From Thermotoga caldifontis AZM44c09 (GTDB taxonomy: Bacteria; Thermotogota; Thermotogae; Thermotogales; DSM-5069), in the NCBI RefSeq assembly GCF_000828655.1, contig NZ_AP014509.1:1054001-1118000 (forward strand): 64,000 nt of DNA, given 5' to 3'. Below the pieces are notes generated by a model. That model did not search any database and was not told the DNA's origin. It worked only from the letters and a program-made list of their open reading frames with translations. Shown here piece after piece: positions 35,380 to 44,891 of the stretch. The first letter of the stretch is position 1. The number at the start of each line of letters is the position of its first letter. The translations under genes and the position numbers were made by a program.

Positions 35380-36681
35380 TCAAAGCCCGAAAGGCAGTTT
35401 CAGCTTCCCATGTTTGAGCCTTTGCATGAGTTCCTTCATCTGCTCGTAAGACTTCAAAAGTTTGTTCACATCCTGAACCGTCGTACCGCTACCTTTTGCG
35501 ATCCTCAACTTCCTGCTCGCGTTCAAAATCCTCGGATTTCTCCTCTCTTCAGGTGTCATCGAATTGATGATCGCCTCGATCTTTTTCAGTTCTTTCTCGC
35601 CCGCATCGACGTCCACCTTGGGTGCCCCAGGCAGCATCTCGATCAGGGAGCTCAGCGGGCCCAGTTTCTTCAGTTCTCTCAGCTGCTCGCGGAAATCTTC
35701 CAGCGTGAACTGCGCCTGGAGCATCTTCTTCGCTGCCGCTTCCATCTTTTCTCTGTCGAGCTCTCTCTCAGCCTTTTCGATGAGGCTGAGGACATCGCCC
35801 ATGCCCAGAATTCTGCCCGCGACTCTGTCCGGATAGAAAGGCTCAAGTGCGTCGAGCTTTTCCCCAACACCTATGAACTTGACGGGCTTTCCGGTGACGT
35901 AACTTATCGATAGAATCACACCGCCACGGGCGTCGCCGTCCAGTTTCGTCACGATGAAGCCTGTCAGGGAGAGTCGCCTGTCGAACTCGAGGGCGGAATT
36001 CACCGCGTCCTGTCCCACCATCGCGTCGACGACCATGAGTATCTCGTCCGGATTGGTTAAGGACTTTATGTCTTCAAGTTCTTTCATCATTTCATCATCG
36101 ATGTGGAGCCTTCCCGCTGTATCGAGCACCAGAACGTTGCAGTGAAGTTCCTGAGAAGCCTTCAGGGCACCTTTGACTATCTCGAGAGCGTTTTTTCTGT
36201 CCCCGGAGAACACCGGGATGTTCAGACTCTTACCGATCTTCTCGAGCTGGTCGATCGCGGCGGGTCTGTAAGTGTCGGCAGCGACGAGCAGAGGATTTCT
36301 GCCCTGTTTCCTCAAATAGAGTGCCAGCTTACCGGCCGTCGTGGTCTTTCCGCTACCCTGGAGTCCCACCAGCATGATCACGGCGGGCTGGTGCTTCAGT
36401 TGCAGCGGAACGTTGAAACGGCCCATGATGTTGATCAGCTCGTCTCTGACGATCTTTATGAACTGCTGGTCCGGCGTGAGACTCTTCAGTACTTCTTCTC
36501 CGAGCGCTTTCTGCTTGACGTTTTCAATGAAGTCTCTGACCACTTTGTAATTGACGTCCGCTTCCAGCAGGGACAGTTTGACCTGCCGAACGGCCTCGCT
36601 TATGTTCTTTTCGGTCAGTCTTCCTTGGCCCGTTATCGCTCTGAAGATCTTCGACAGTTTTTCCTGAAGGTTTTCGAACAT
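35380..36681 (-). CDS. ffh: Signal recognition particle protein Ffh
   Basis: A 433-aa SRP GTPase that targets nascent membrane and secreted proteins together with 4.5S RNA and FtsY. The N domain starts MFENLQEKLSKIFRAITG; G motifs are GLQGSGKTTTAGKLA, LDTAGRLHIDDEMM, TKLDGDARGG and GVGEKLDALEPF; the C-terminal M domain is methionine-rich with the RNA-binding helix NPRILNASRKLRIAKGSGTT. ATG 36681 follows AAGAGGTG. First gene of the nine-gene cluster through upp. Confidence 0.98.
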   Translation of the reverse strand: MFENLQEKLSKIFRAITGQGRLTEKNISEAVRQVKLSLLEADVNYKVVRDFIENVKQKALGEEVLKSLTPDQQFIKIVRDELINIMGRFNVPLQLKHQPAVIMLVGLQGSGKTTTAGKLALYLRKQGRNPLLVAADTYRPAAIDQLEKIGKSLNIPVFSGDRKNALEIVKGALKASQELHCNVLVLDTAGRLHIDDEMMKELEDIKSLTNPDEILMVVDAMVGQDAVNSALEFDRRLSLTGFIVTKLDGDARGGVILSISYVTGKPVKFIGVGEKLDALEPFYPDRVAGRILGMGDVLSLIEKAERELDREKMEAAAKKMLQAQFTLEDFREQLRELKKLGPLSSLIEMLPGAPKVDVDAGEKELKKIEAIINSMTPEERRNPRILNASRKLRIAKGSGTTVQDVNKLLKSYEQMKELMQRLKHGKLKLPFGL

Positions 36682-36698
36682 GAACAACACCTCTTCTC

Positions 36699-36727
36699 AT
36701 GATACGCCATATCCTGGTTCAGATCAA
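36699..36727 (-). promoter_or_regulatory. Putative promoter of the ffh-upp operon
   Basis: Minus-strand TTGATC, 17-base spacer, TATCAT. Transcription would begin near 36692, only about 11 bases before the ATG, leaving just the AAGAGGTG site as leader. Confidence 0.5.
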
Positions 36728-36908
36728 TTAACTGAAGGGCGATGTTCGCAACGAATCTGCCGCATCTATGTTACAACCATTGAACGATAAATGTGTGGTT
36801 TAACTTAATCCACATGATTTGGAAACCGTAATGTCAGATACCGCCCCGCGGTTCTTCAACAAAACGTCAATTCGATGTGCGGTGTTGTTTAACGAAATTG
36901 ATGTATAA

Positions 36909-38156
36909 ATGGTTCGCATGGCGAAATATTCGAATCCGTTCCGGGCGTTGAGGAACAAGAACTACTTTCTTTTCTGGTTACCACAGAGCATCTCTTTGAT
37001 CGGCACCTGGATCGACACGACGCTCAGGGGCTGGGTTGCCGTCAACCTCTTTTCCGAGAACAGAGCCGCCGGGTTCATCGGTTTGATAGCCTTCCTCAAA
37101 GGGCTCCCAACGGTCGTTCTCTCTCCCGCGTGTGGCGTGATCATAGACTGGTTTGGGCCGAAGAACGTTCTCCTGTTCACCCAGATCGCCGACGCGTTGA
37201 ACGCCACGCTCATGGCTTACTTGGTGCACAGAGGCGTTCTGAACGCAGTCCAGTTACTCGTACTGAGTGTGGCGATGGGGATCTCTCAGGCCTTCTATCT
37301 GCCTTCGCGTAACACCTTCATCGGATCCATCGTGTCGAAGGAGCTCTTGTCGAACGCGCTTGCCCTCCACGCGATGATATTCAATTTCGCGAGAATGATA
37401 GGACCTTCGATAGCGGGATTCGTTGTTGAGTACAGAGGTATGGGCTTCGGGTTCATCGTCAACGCGTTGACATTCGTACCCCTGATAGTCACTCTGCTGT
37501 TCATCAAGGTGGAGAAACCAGCCGTTCGAAAGACGGAGAGAAAGTTCTTCGCGGATTTGAAAATGGGTGTCCAGTACGTCATGTCCAGCAAGGTTCTGCT
37601 CATCACGTTCCTCTCTTCCACAGTTTACGCCGTGTTCGGTATGCCTTACAGCATGCTCATGCAGGCCTTTGCGAAGAGTGCCGTGAAAACAGGTCTCGTC
37701 GGTTACGGATTGATCATGGGTTCGATGGGACTCGGAGCACTCGTGGGTGCAACGTTCGCAGGCTCTCTCGAGGCTGAGACGGTGCTCAAGTTCAGAGAAG
37801 AATATCTGATATTCGCCATAGGGCTGAGCACTCTGGTCTCTTTCGTTTATCCACCCGCTGCGTACGTGATGTCCTTTTTCAACGGTGCGGCACAGACGAT
37901 CTTCTTCAACACGGCGAACACGAGAACTCAGTACCTGTCGCCCCAGCACATGCGTGGTAGAACGATGTCTCTCTACGCGCTGATAAACAACGGTGGTTCT
38001 CCCGTGGGCACTTTCCTGTTTGGACTTCTGGGAAACGCCATAGGAATAAGGAACACTTACGGTGTGCTCGCCTTCGCGATGATCGCCTACTTTATGGCCA
38101 GGAGAACTGTCAGATCGCTCCAGCTGGATCTGGAAAGTCTTTCTCAGGTGAGATAA
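36909..38156 (+). CDS. MFS transporter (MFS_3 / EntS-like)
   Basis: A 415-aa polytopic carrier. N-terminal FRALRNKNYFLFWLPQSISLIGTWIDTT is the hallmark of the TM-effector/EntS-like branch of drug and siderophore exporters; VVLSPACGVIIDWFGPKNVL is the loop 2-3 motif with D-x-x-G-x-K, and RNTFIGSIVSKELLSNALAL the loop after helix 4. Substrate unknown, probably an efflux pump. No good ribosome binding site before ATG; a short-leader mRNA is possible. Its end overlaps the convergent TauE-like gene by 13 bases. Confidence 0.88.
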   Translation: MVRMAKYSNPFRALRNKNYFLFWLPQSISLIGTWIDTTLRGWVAVNLFSENRAAGFIGLIAFLKGLPTVVLSPACGVIIDWFGPKNVLLFTQIADALNATLMAYLVHRGVLNAVQLLVLSVAMGISQAFYLPSRNTFIGSIVSKELLSNALALHAMIFNFARMIGPSIAGFVVEYRGMGFGFIVNALTFVPLIVTLLFIKVEKPAVRKTERKFFADLKMGVQYVMSSKVLLITFLSSTVYAVFGMPYSMLMQAFAKSAVKTGLVGYGLIMGSMGLGALVGATFAGSLEAETVLKFREEYLIFAIGLSTLVSFVYPPAAYVMSFFNGAAQTIFFNTANTRTQYLSPQHMRGRTMSLYALINNGGSPVGTFLFGLLGNAIGIRNTYGVLAFAMIAYFMARRTVRSLQLDLESLSQVR

Positions 38157-38872
38157 CTGATGCCACTGACCACAACCGTTGCGAGCAGGATGTATCTGAG
38201 CCAGGTGACACCCTTCTTCACCGCGAATTTAGCACCGAACTGTGCTCCTATCATGCTACCGAAGCCCAAAACCAAACCGGCCAGTGGTTGAACCTTCCCG
38301 TTCAAAAGGAAAACTAAAAGAGAAAACGGTGTGTAGAGCAAAACGATGAAAACCTTCAAGGCGTTGTTCCTCACAAGGTCCAGTCCTAAGAGCACGGCCG
38401 TGAAGAACACGAAGAAGAATCCCACACCAGCCTGAATGAATCCACCGTAAAAGCCTATACCGAAGAACGCGAGAACGATGAGCGGAACGTTCAGCCTTTC
38501 CTTCTTCTGACCTGACCACATCGAGGGCTTCAAAACTATGAAGATGGCCATCACGAGGAGCAACACACCCACGATCTTCTTCAGAAGAGACAGGGGAATG
38601 TTGACCACCACGTAGCTTCCAAGGATCGAACCGACCGTGGCGGGAATCGCGCACAGCAGAGACAGTTTCACGGGCAAAACTTTATCCTTGTAAAAGCTCC
38701 TCACAGCGGCTATGTTCTGCATCAGAATGGCGATCCTGTTCGTACCGTTCGCGACACCGAGGTCCATGCCCAGCAAGGTGAGCAACGGCAACGTTATCAA
38801 GCTGCCACCGCCGCCCACAACGTTCAGAAAGCCTGACGCTATACCCGAAAGGAAGACGAGAAAGTAAAGCAA
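38144..38872 (-). CDS. TauE/SafE family membrane protein (sulfite/anion exporter-like)
   Basis: A 242-aa membrane protein with eight hydrophobic segments. The first repeat carries GFLNVVGGGGSLITLPLLTLLG, the second FFGIGFYGGFIQAGVGFFFVF, the two G-rich half motifs of TauE/SafE proteins, which export sulfite, sulfoacetate or other organosulfur anions. GxxNxxGGGG with NGTNRIAILMQN is typical. It starts 13 bases after the M42 peptidase stop and is probably in that operon. Confidence 0.9.
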   Translation of the reverse strand: MLYFLVFLSGIASGFLNVVGGGGSLITLPLLTLLGMDLGVANGTNRIAILMQNIAAVRSFYKDKVLPVKLSLLCAIPATVGSILGSYVVVNIPLSLLKKIVGVLLLVMAIFIVLKPSMWSGQKKERLNVPLIVLAFFGIGFYGGFIQAGVGFFFVFFTAVLLGLDLVRNNALKVFIVLLYTPFSLLVFLLNGKVQPLAGLVLGFGSMIGAQFGAKFAVKKGVTWLRYILLATVVVSGISYLT

Positions 38873-38884
38873 GGCGGAATCACC

Positions 38885-39880
38885 TCACCGATTTTCCAAA
38901 ATGAGAAACGTCAAAAGGTCTATGAGATTGACCAGATCGGTGATGGAAATGTACTCAGCGGGCGTGTGCAGATATCTCACCGCGAGGGTCACAGGAACCA
39001 TTTTCGCACCGAATTCCATGGCGACCGATCCATCGGTGCCCCCACCCGTTACTCCCACCTGCACGGGGATGTTGTTTTTCTCAGCTACCTGAAGCACATG
39101 TTTCATCAAATCGAAGCTCGCGAACGCGCTGTTATCAAGCATTCTGAGGACCGGTCCTTTTCCCGGTGCGACATCCCCAGTCAGTGCTGAACAGCACGCG
39201 AACGAATCGATAGCGTAACAGACGTCCACTTTGTGATTCGCCACAAACGCTTTCGCGCCTTTGAGTCCTATCTCCTCCTGGACTGTCCAGACGAAGTAAA
39301 CTCTCTTTCTGAGCTTCTCGTTCTTTACCCTGTTCAAAACTTCGAGCATGGCTAAGCAGCCGAACCTGTCATCGATCGATCTCATGGAGAAAAATTCGCG
39401 ATTCAGAACGCTCGCATGTTTCTTGAACACGGCGTAGTCCAACACTTTAACTCCCAGCGCTTCGGCTTCCTGCTTGCTCTTGCAGCCTATATCTATTCTC
39501 AAATTCTCCGTCGCCTGTTGACCTGACAGGTGTGGCGGTGTGATGCCGATCACGCCTTCCAGGATGCCCGATTCGGTCACGATCTGCAGGTGAGAACCAG
39601 CGAGGATCTTGTCATCGAATCCGCCTATCTTTCTGAAGTTCAAAGTGCCGTCGCTGTTCACACCGGTTATCACCAGGCCAATCTCGTCCATGTGTGCCAT
39701 CAGCGCGATCGTTTCATCGCCTTCACCGATCTCAACGATCAGGTTGCCAACGTTGTCCACCCGGTAAGGAACATCCAGTTTCTCGATCAGATGTTGGCGG
39801 ACCAGTTCTTCTCTGCCGGACACTCCGGGGATCGAACAGAGCTCGATCAAACTCTCCACCATCTTCTCCACGTTCTTCAC
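38885..39880 (-). CDS. M42 family metalloaminopeptidase
   Basis: A 331-aa cytoplasmic TET-type aminopeptidase. Zinc and catalytic residues lie in ALMAHMDEIG (His, Asp), RSIDDRFG (bridging Asp), WTVQEEIGLKGA (catalytic Glu-Glu), VCYAIDSF (Asp) and VRYLHTPAEY (His). GGGTDGS is the G-rich loop. Length and motifs fit glutamyl or leucyl aminopeptidases that form dodecamers and finish peptide degradation. GTG start (MKNVEKMVES). Confidence 0.94.
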   Translation of the reverse strand: MKNVEKMVESLIELCSIPGVSGREELVRQHLIEKLDVPYRVDNVGNLIVEIGEGDETIALMAHMDEIGLVITGVNSDGTLNFRKIGGFDDKILAGSHLQIVTESGILEGVIGITPPHLSGQQATENLRIDIGCKSKQEAEALGVKVLDYAVFKKHASVLNREFFSMRSIDDRFGCLAMLEVLNRVKNEKLRKRVYFVWTVQEEIGLKGAKAFVANHKVDVCYAIDSFACCSALTGDVAPGKGPVLRMLDNSAFASFDLMKHVLQVAEKNNIPVQVGVTGGGTDGSVAMEFGAKMVPVTLAVRYLHTPAEYISITDLVNLIDLLTFLILENR

Positions 39881-39917
39881 CTCGGAAGAGATTGTAGCAA
39901 AATGTTCGCAGTAATAA

Positions 39918-41447
39918 CTATTCGATTTCCTGGAACAATTGTTTCACTCTGTCGAACAACCTTTTAGAAAAAATCGCGAGCAGTACGGCACAACCGAACG
40001 GCACACCGTAGAAGATCAAAAACGCAACATTCTGGACCCCGACGATTTCAACGAGTGCTGATCGCACGGACGTTTGAAACGGCAGAAGGCAGATTAGAGA
40101 CAACAGGAGGACGATCCCTTGGATTGTCAGAACTCTCGTGGAGGTCAGTACGCGTGATGGATTGGATGGATCCGACCTGAACGGTTGTTTCAGATAGAAC
40201 AGCATCCCCAAGGTTGAAGAGAAAAGAAATACCGTTAACATGACAGGAACGAGCAGAAAGATTGTGGAGGGTAAAGAGAACCAGAACTTGAAAAACACCA
40301 GCATCGCCGAGAACAGTGCCAGGTAGATGGAAGACGGAACGATCAATTTCGGCAAAAGAAGGTTCGACTCCTTCACGGGAAGCAGAACCGGCAGGGGCCA
40401 CACGGAAAGTTCCTGCTTCGTGAGCATCGCCGAATTGTAGGCAACGTAGGAACCGCTGAGCGTTGTGAAGAGCATCATGGCGGGCACGAAGTTTCTGAAA
40501 GAAACTCCGAACAGAACGCCGAAAGCAACCGGATAAAGAAGCGTGAACAGACTTTGTTCGTTTCTCGCCAGAATCTTCAAATCCTTCCAGAACACTTTAC
40601 CCGCGCCGAACCAGATCCTTCTTGAGGACCTGAAGGAAACTTTCTGTTCGAAACTCAACTTTTCAGCCACCGGCACCGAGAGTAAAAAGACTGTGGGGCA
40701 GACGATCAGCATGATCAAAAGGTAGAAGGGTTCGTTCAGCGCCCTCACGGGCCAGGCGAAAATGTTCAATGGATGCATGAACTTGGTCAGCGCGTGTGAA
40801 AGAAATGAGGTGTCTTGATTGACCAAGTTTCGCGCGTAGTTCGGGAGGAATTGCATAGCGAGGAAGAAGAGGACGATCGTGACTATCAAGCCCGCCGTAC
40901 TGATCCTTCTCGCCTGAGACCTTTCCAGGAAAAGACCGAACACGCACGAGAGAAGAAAAGACAGAGAAAGCATGAGAAAAACGAACAAGATTGCGACCAG
41001 AAAACCGTAGAAGAGGTTTCCTCCGGACGCGACGACATAGGCAGGAAACACGAACAAATACATCACCACGGTGAGAGGTTGCAGTGCGAGCGTTAGAACC
41101 ATCTGGTAAGCGACGATGGCCCATCTTTCGATCGGGAAGGTCAGCAGAAACTGTATCTCCTCGTTCCGCGCGAAAGAGTTTATCAAGCTCGGTACGAAAG
41201 AGATCAGAAAGAGAAGACCGCTCAGGATCGACCACTGCACCATCAACAACGTTGAGAGTGTGTAAGTGGAAATTCTGACGGCAGACAGAACTTTGAACAG
41301 CTCGAAGAACAAAGACCCCAGAGGAAAACCGATGATGAAAGACGAAACGACCAACGCCACAAAACCGAACGAGCGCCGGGTTCCTCCACCTCTTCGACTG
41401 TAACGTGCACCCAGGCCGTACTTGAGTAACACCAGAAGCTGTCTCAT
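39918..41447 (-). CDS. ABC transporter permease subunit (ABC-2-like)
   Basis: A 509-aa protein with about twelve hydrophobic segments in two halves, separated by a charged cytoplasmic stretch (SFEQKVSFRSSRRIWFGAGK, FWKDLKILARNEQ). The FARNEEIQFLLTFPIERWAIVAYQ loop matches ABC-2-type permeases in which an L-x-x-P-x-x-x loop contacts the ATPase. It follows the ATPase gene by 6 bases. Probably an exporter; substrate unknown. Confidence 0.8.
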   Translation of the reverse strand: MRQLLVLLKYGLGARYSRRGGGTRRSFGFVALVVSSFIIGFPLGSLFFELFKVLSAVRISTYTLSTLLMVQWSILSGLLFLISFVPSLINSFARNEEIQFLLTFPIERWAIVAYQMVLTLALQPLTVVMYLFVFPAYVVASGGNLFYGFLVAILFVFLMLSLSFLLSCVFGLFLERSQARRISTAGLIVTIVLFFLAMQFLPNYARNLVNQDTSFLSHALTKFMHPLNIFAWPVRALNEPFYLLIMLIVCPTVFLLSVPVAEKLSFEQKVSFRSSRRIWFGAGKVFWKDLKILARNEQSLFTLLYPVAFGVLFGVSFRNFVPAMMLFTTLSGSYVAYNSAMLTKQELSVWPLPVLLPVKESNLLLPKLIVPSSIYLALFSAMLVFFKFWFSLPSTIFLLVPVMLTVFLFSSTLGMLFYLKQPFRSDPSNPSRVLTSTRVLTIQGIVLLLSLICLLPFQTSVRSALVEIVGVQNVAFLIFYGVPFGCAVLLAIFSKRLFDRVKQLFQEIE

Positions 41448-41453
41448 ACCACA

Positions 41454-42218
41454 TCACAGTTCCTTCACGATCTGCAGTATGTCCTCTTCCGTTGCGGTAA
41501 GACGCAGGAACACGTCTTCCAGGCTTGCCACATTGTCTCTTACAAGCTTCCTCAGTTCATCCATCGTACCTTCGGCGATCAAAGAGCCTTTATCTATGAT
41601 ACCGATGCGAGAACACATCTTCTCGGCTATCTCCAGCACGTGTGTGGTCATGAAAATGGTGCAGCCCTCCGACGCATACTTTGCGAGTAACAGCTTCAGA
41701 ATCTTTGCGGACCTGGCGTCCAGACCAACGGTCGGTTCGTCCAGAAAGATCACCCTCGGTTTTCGCACCAAGACACTGACCAGCATCAACTTCTGTTTCA
41801 TTCCGTGGGACATATCGGCGATGAACTTGTCCAGATAATCTATCCCGAATGCCGAGCAAAGTTCTTCTATTCTCTCGCGCATCGATTTTTTGTCCAAGCC
41901 GAAGATCTCGATCACGAAGTTCAAAAACTCGTAACCCCGCAGGCTCGAATACATCCTTGGTTCGTCTGGGACGACTCCGATGGACCTTTTGATCTCTATT
42001 TCAGCTTTCTGCATGTCCATACCGAGCACGCGAATGGAACCGGAGGAAGGTTTGAGCGTTCCGGTCAGCAATCTGATCGTCGTGGTCTTTCCCGCACCGT
42101 TCGGACCGAGAAAGCCGTAGATTTCACCCTGAAAGACTTTCAGGTTCAGATTGTCCACGGCACGGACCTTTCCGAAGTTCTTCACCAGATCCCTGGTCTC
42201 TATGACGATGTTCCCCAT
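41454..42218 (-). CDS. ABC transporter ATP-binding protein
   Basis: A 254-aa exporter-type ATPase. Walker A GPNGAGKTTTIR (near 38), Q-loop GVVPDEPRMYSSL, signature MSHGMKQKLML (LSGGQ variant), Walker B VIFLDEPTVGLDARSAK, H-loop FMTTHVLEIAEKMC. The C-terminal EDVFLRLTATEEDIL extension resembles drug/antibiotic exporters (DrrA-like). Coupled with the permease downstream. Confidence 0.93.
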   Translation of the reverse strand: MGNIVIETRDLVKNFGKVRAVDNLNLKVFQGEIYGFLGPNGAGKTTTIRLLTGTLKPSSGSIRVLGMDMQKAEIEIKRSIGVVPDEPRMYSSLRGYEFLNFVIEIFGLDKKSMRERIEELCSAFGIDYLDKFIADMSHGMKQKLMLVSVLVRKPRVIFLDEPTVGLDARSAKILKLLLAKYASEGCTIFMTTHVLEIAEKMCSRIGIIDKGSLIAEGTMDELRKLVRDNVASLEDVFLRLTATEEDILQIVKEL

Positions 42219-42229
42219 CGTTTTTCCTC

Positions 42230-43471
42230 CTACAGCCTTTCCGCAGCCAGACTCGCGAGTGGGGACCTCACGCCTCGCTTCAGTGTCACGTGTGCCACCA
42301 GCGGGTTTCCTATCAGTCTCGAAGCTGCGTAGACGAGACCGTTGCTGTCTTTGTCCAGATAAGGCGTATCGATCTGGTAAGGGTCTCCCGTCAGCACGAT
42401 CTTCGTGTTGTTTCCAACCCTTGTGAGGATCGTTTTCACTTCGTGTGGCGTCAGGTTCTGTGCTTCATCTATGATCACGAACTGGTTCGGGATGGTTCTT
42501 CCCCTTATGAAACTGAGTGCCTCTATCTCCATGATGCCCTTCTTCAAAAACTCTTTCAGACTCATTCCCACACGATCGAACAGAAATTCCAGATTGTCCA
42601 TGATTGGTTGCATCCACGGCTCGAGTTTCTCTTCCAGCGAGCCTGGGAGATAGCCCACATCCTTTCCCATAGGAATCAGCGGGCGGGCAACGATGATGCG
42701 GCGGTACCTCTTCTGGTTCACGGTCTTTTCTAAGGCGCAGGCGAGTGCGATCAGTGTTTTCCCTGTACCCGCTGAGCCGACCATCGTCACCAGAGCGATG
42801 CTGTCATCCATCATGGCGTCCATCGCGTAGAGCTGTTCTTCGTTCAGAGGTTGTATACCCCAGACCGTGCTGGAAAGGTCCAGAGACAGTCTTGTCGCCC
42901 TTCCTTCCTTCACCTTGAAGTATCCGGTTGGGCTTTTGAGGTATTCGTTCTCACGGAAATTGTTGACAGTCTGACCTTCAGAAACGTTCTCTTCAACCAT
43001 CCTGTATCCGTCCGGAAGCAGGGCAAGGTTGGATCTGTCCGTCAGATAATCCTGCGCTTGGATGTTGAGTGCGGATGCCTTCACCCTCAAGCTGATATCC
43101 TTCGTCACTAAGATCGTGGGAATGGAACTGGTTCTTTTGATCCGTACGACGTACGCCAGGATCCAGTTGTCTATGTACTTCGATTTGAAGTACTCGACGA
43201 AGTCTTCCCTCAGGTTGGTCAGACTCATGACTGTGAGCGTTCCACCGTTTTTCAGCTTCACGCCTTTCGAGAGATCGCCCATCTGCCTGAGTGCGTCGAG
43301 TTCTCTGACCACGTGTCTTGCGGATCTACCGATCGAATCGTTTCGACGTTTGAGTGAGTCGAGTTCCTCCAGCACCGGCAGAGGTATGATAACGTTGTTG
43401 TCCTCGAAGTTGTAGATACTCTCAGGGTCGTGGATGAGAACGTTCGTGTCCAGCACGTAATTCTTCACCAT
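42230..43471 (-). CDS. PhoH-family ATPase with N-terminal PIN domain (PhoH2 type)
   Basis: A 413-aa toxin-like RNase/helicase architecture. PIN domain (1-140): VLDTNVLIHDPES, PLPVLEELDSLKRR, ILVTKDISLRVKA with the acidic residues needed for RNA cleavage. PhoH domain (about 205-400): VWGIQPLNEEQLYAMDAMMD, Walker A VGSAGTGKTLIALA, Walker B FVIIDEAQNLTP and LTGDPYQIDTPYLD. PhoH2 proteins unwind and cut RNA. The neighbouring dnaQ-like gene overlaps by 7 bases. Confidence 0.93.
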   Translation of the reverse strand: MVKNYVLDTNVLIHDPESIYNFEDNNVIIPLPVLEELDSLKRRNDSIGRSARHVVRELDALRQMGDLSKGVKLKNGGTLTVMSLTNLREDFVEYFKSKYIDNWILAYVVRIKRTSSIPTILVTKDISLRVKASALNIQAQDYLTDRSNLALLPDGYRMVEENVSEGQTVNNFRENEYLKSPTGYFKVKEGRATRLSLDLSSTVWGIQPLNEEQLYAMDAMMDDSIALVTMVGSAGTGKTLIALACALEKTVNQKRYRRIIVARPLIPMGKDVGYLPGSLEEKLEPWMQPIMDNLEFLFDRVGMSLKEFLKKGIMEIEALSFIRGRTIPNQFVIIDEAQNLTPHEVKTILTRVGNNTKIVLTGDPYQIDTPYLDKDSNGLVYAASRLIGNPLVAHVTLKRGVRSPLASLAAERL

Positions 43472-44034
43472 TCCTCACCACTCCACGTTCTGACAAATTC
43501 AGTGACGTCCACGTTCAGTTCTCGAACCATCCTCAGGAAAATCTTTGCGGTGATGATCGCATCGTCGAGGGCCCGGTGTGTTGGAGCGGGTAGATCGTAA
43601 CGTTTCGCCAGCCACGACAGGGTCTTCTTCTCCTTGAACAACAGCTCGGCCAGCTCGTAGGTGTCCAGAAAACGCACCGTGGGCAGAAACGCACCCACTT
43701 CCTTGGCTGTGAAATCGAGGAAAGTCAGATCGAACTTCGCACGATGGAAGACCATGATGGCTCTGGTCATGTAGCTGCGAATCTTTTCGAAAACCTGACC
43801 CATGCTCGGTGCATTCTGAAGCTCTTCGTTTCCAATACCGTGGACTTTCTCGATCATCGCCGGAACTCGTATGTGTGGGTTCACGAGTGAGTGGTAGATG
43901 CCCCTGTAGATGATCTTTCCTTTGTAAATGGGTACGATGGCGACCTCTACGATGCGGTCGCCTGCCATTGGATCCGTTCCTGTGGTTTCAGTGTCCATGG
44001 CACAAAAGACGTGTTCCGAGGGTTTCAGTTTCAA
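43465..44034 (-). CDS. DnaQ-like 3'-5' exonuclease (DEDDh)
   Basis: A 189-aa exonuclease. Exo I is AMDTETTGTDP (D-x-E), Exo II FHRAKFDLTFLDF (the D of NAxFD), Exo III HRALDDAIITAKIF (H-x4-D), all ligands for two Mg ions. GIGNEELQNAP is the conserved H-G-I block. It resembles DNA polymerase III epsilon but stands alone and could be a repair or RNA-trimming nuclease. Overlaps the MscS and PhoH genes by 4 and 7 bases. Confidence 0.92.
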   Translation of the reverse strand: MKLKPSEHVFCAMDTETTGTDPMAGDRIVEVAIVPIYKGKIIYRGIYHSLVNPHIRVPAMIEKVHGIGNEELQNAPSMGQVFEKIRSYMTRAIMVFHRAKFDLTFLDFTAKEVGAFLPTVRFLDTYELAELLFKEKKTLSWLAKRYDLPAPTHRALDDAIITAKIFLRMVRELNVDVTEFVRTWSGEEW

Positions 44035-44813
44035 ATCACTCGCTCCTTGATGTGAACGTCGAGCTGCGGGAAGGGTATAGTGATACCGTTCGATTCGAGT
44101 TCCCTCTTTATCCTCTGAGCCAGCGAGTTAACGGCGTCGAAGTAGTTTTGCCGCTGCACCCAGAAGAGCACATTGAAGTCTATCGATGAAGCGCCAAAAC
44201 CATTGAACACGATCACGTTGGCCAGCTCAGGTGATTTCTCGACGAGTGGTTCCTCGTCGAGGCACTTTTTGAGCACTTCCAGAACCTTGGCGAGATCGCT
44301 TCCGTAAGACACAGAGACCTTCAGTTCGAACCTCCTGACGTTCGTTGGCCAGTAATGTATGAGTCTCTGACTCCACACCTGCTTGTTGGGAATGAAGACC
44401 CGCTTTCCGTCGAAGGTGCGCAGCACCGTGTGGTTATAGTTTATCACCTCGACGGTTCCGCTTATACCGTCTATCTCGACGACGTCTCCCTCGAGAAGTT
44501 TTCCGGTGAAGATCACGAGCAGGCCGCACATGAAATTTGAAAGTGGTTCCTGAACCGCGAAACCCACGGCAATTCCACCTATCCCGAGCGCAGTCAGGTA
44601 GGGAACCAAGTTGACGCGCCAGATGTCCAGTACGACCATCAGGGCGATAACGAGGATGATCGTGAGGAGGACCGTTCGAAGCGTGTTCTTCATACGCATC
44701 TCCTTGCCAAGTTTTCGTGTTACTCTCAGTATTCCTCCATAGATGAGCCTGTAGACGATGTAGGCAACGACCAGGGTTATTCCTGTTTTTATCAGCTGGA
44801 TCAGCACGTCCAT
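44031..44813 (-). CDS. Small-conductance mechanosensitive channel (MscS family)
   Basis: A 260-aa osmotic safety valve. One to two N-terminal helices precede the pore helix GIGGIAVGFAVQEPLSNFMCGL (glycine/alanine packed), then the beta domain VVEIDGISGTVEVINYNHTVLR with the usual GxVExI pattern, and the cytoplasmic alpha/beta part ending ITIPFPQLDVHI. ATG 44813 has GGGAGG ten bases upstream. It heads the operon MscS-dnaQ-phoH-ABC and diverges from ftcD. Confidence 0.93.
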   Translation of the reverse strand: MDVLIQLIKTGITLVVAYIVYRLIYGGILRVTRKLGKEMRMKNTLRTVLLTIILVIALMVVLDIWRVNLVPYLTALGIGGIAVGFAVQEPLSNFMCGLLVIFTGKLLEGDVVEIDGISGTVEVINYNHTVLRTFDGKRVFIPNKQVWSQRLIHYWPTNVRRFELKVSVSYGSDLAKVLEVLKKCLDEEPLVEKSPELANVIVFNGFGASSIDFNVLFWVQRQNYFDAVNSLAQRIKRELESNGITIPFPQLDVHIKERVI

Positions 44814-44891
44814 CCTCACTACCTCCCGCACCAAAGTCATAATAACACACCGTTTTCGAGTATAATCACGTTGGTGATGGAGGTGAACAGC

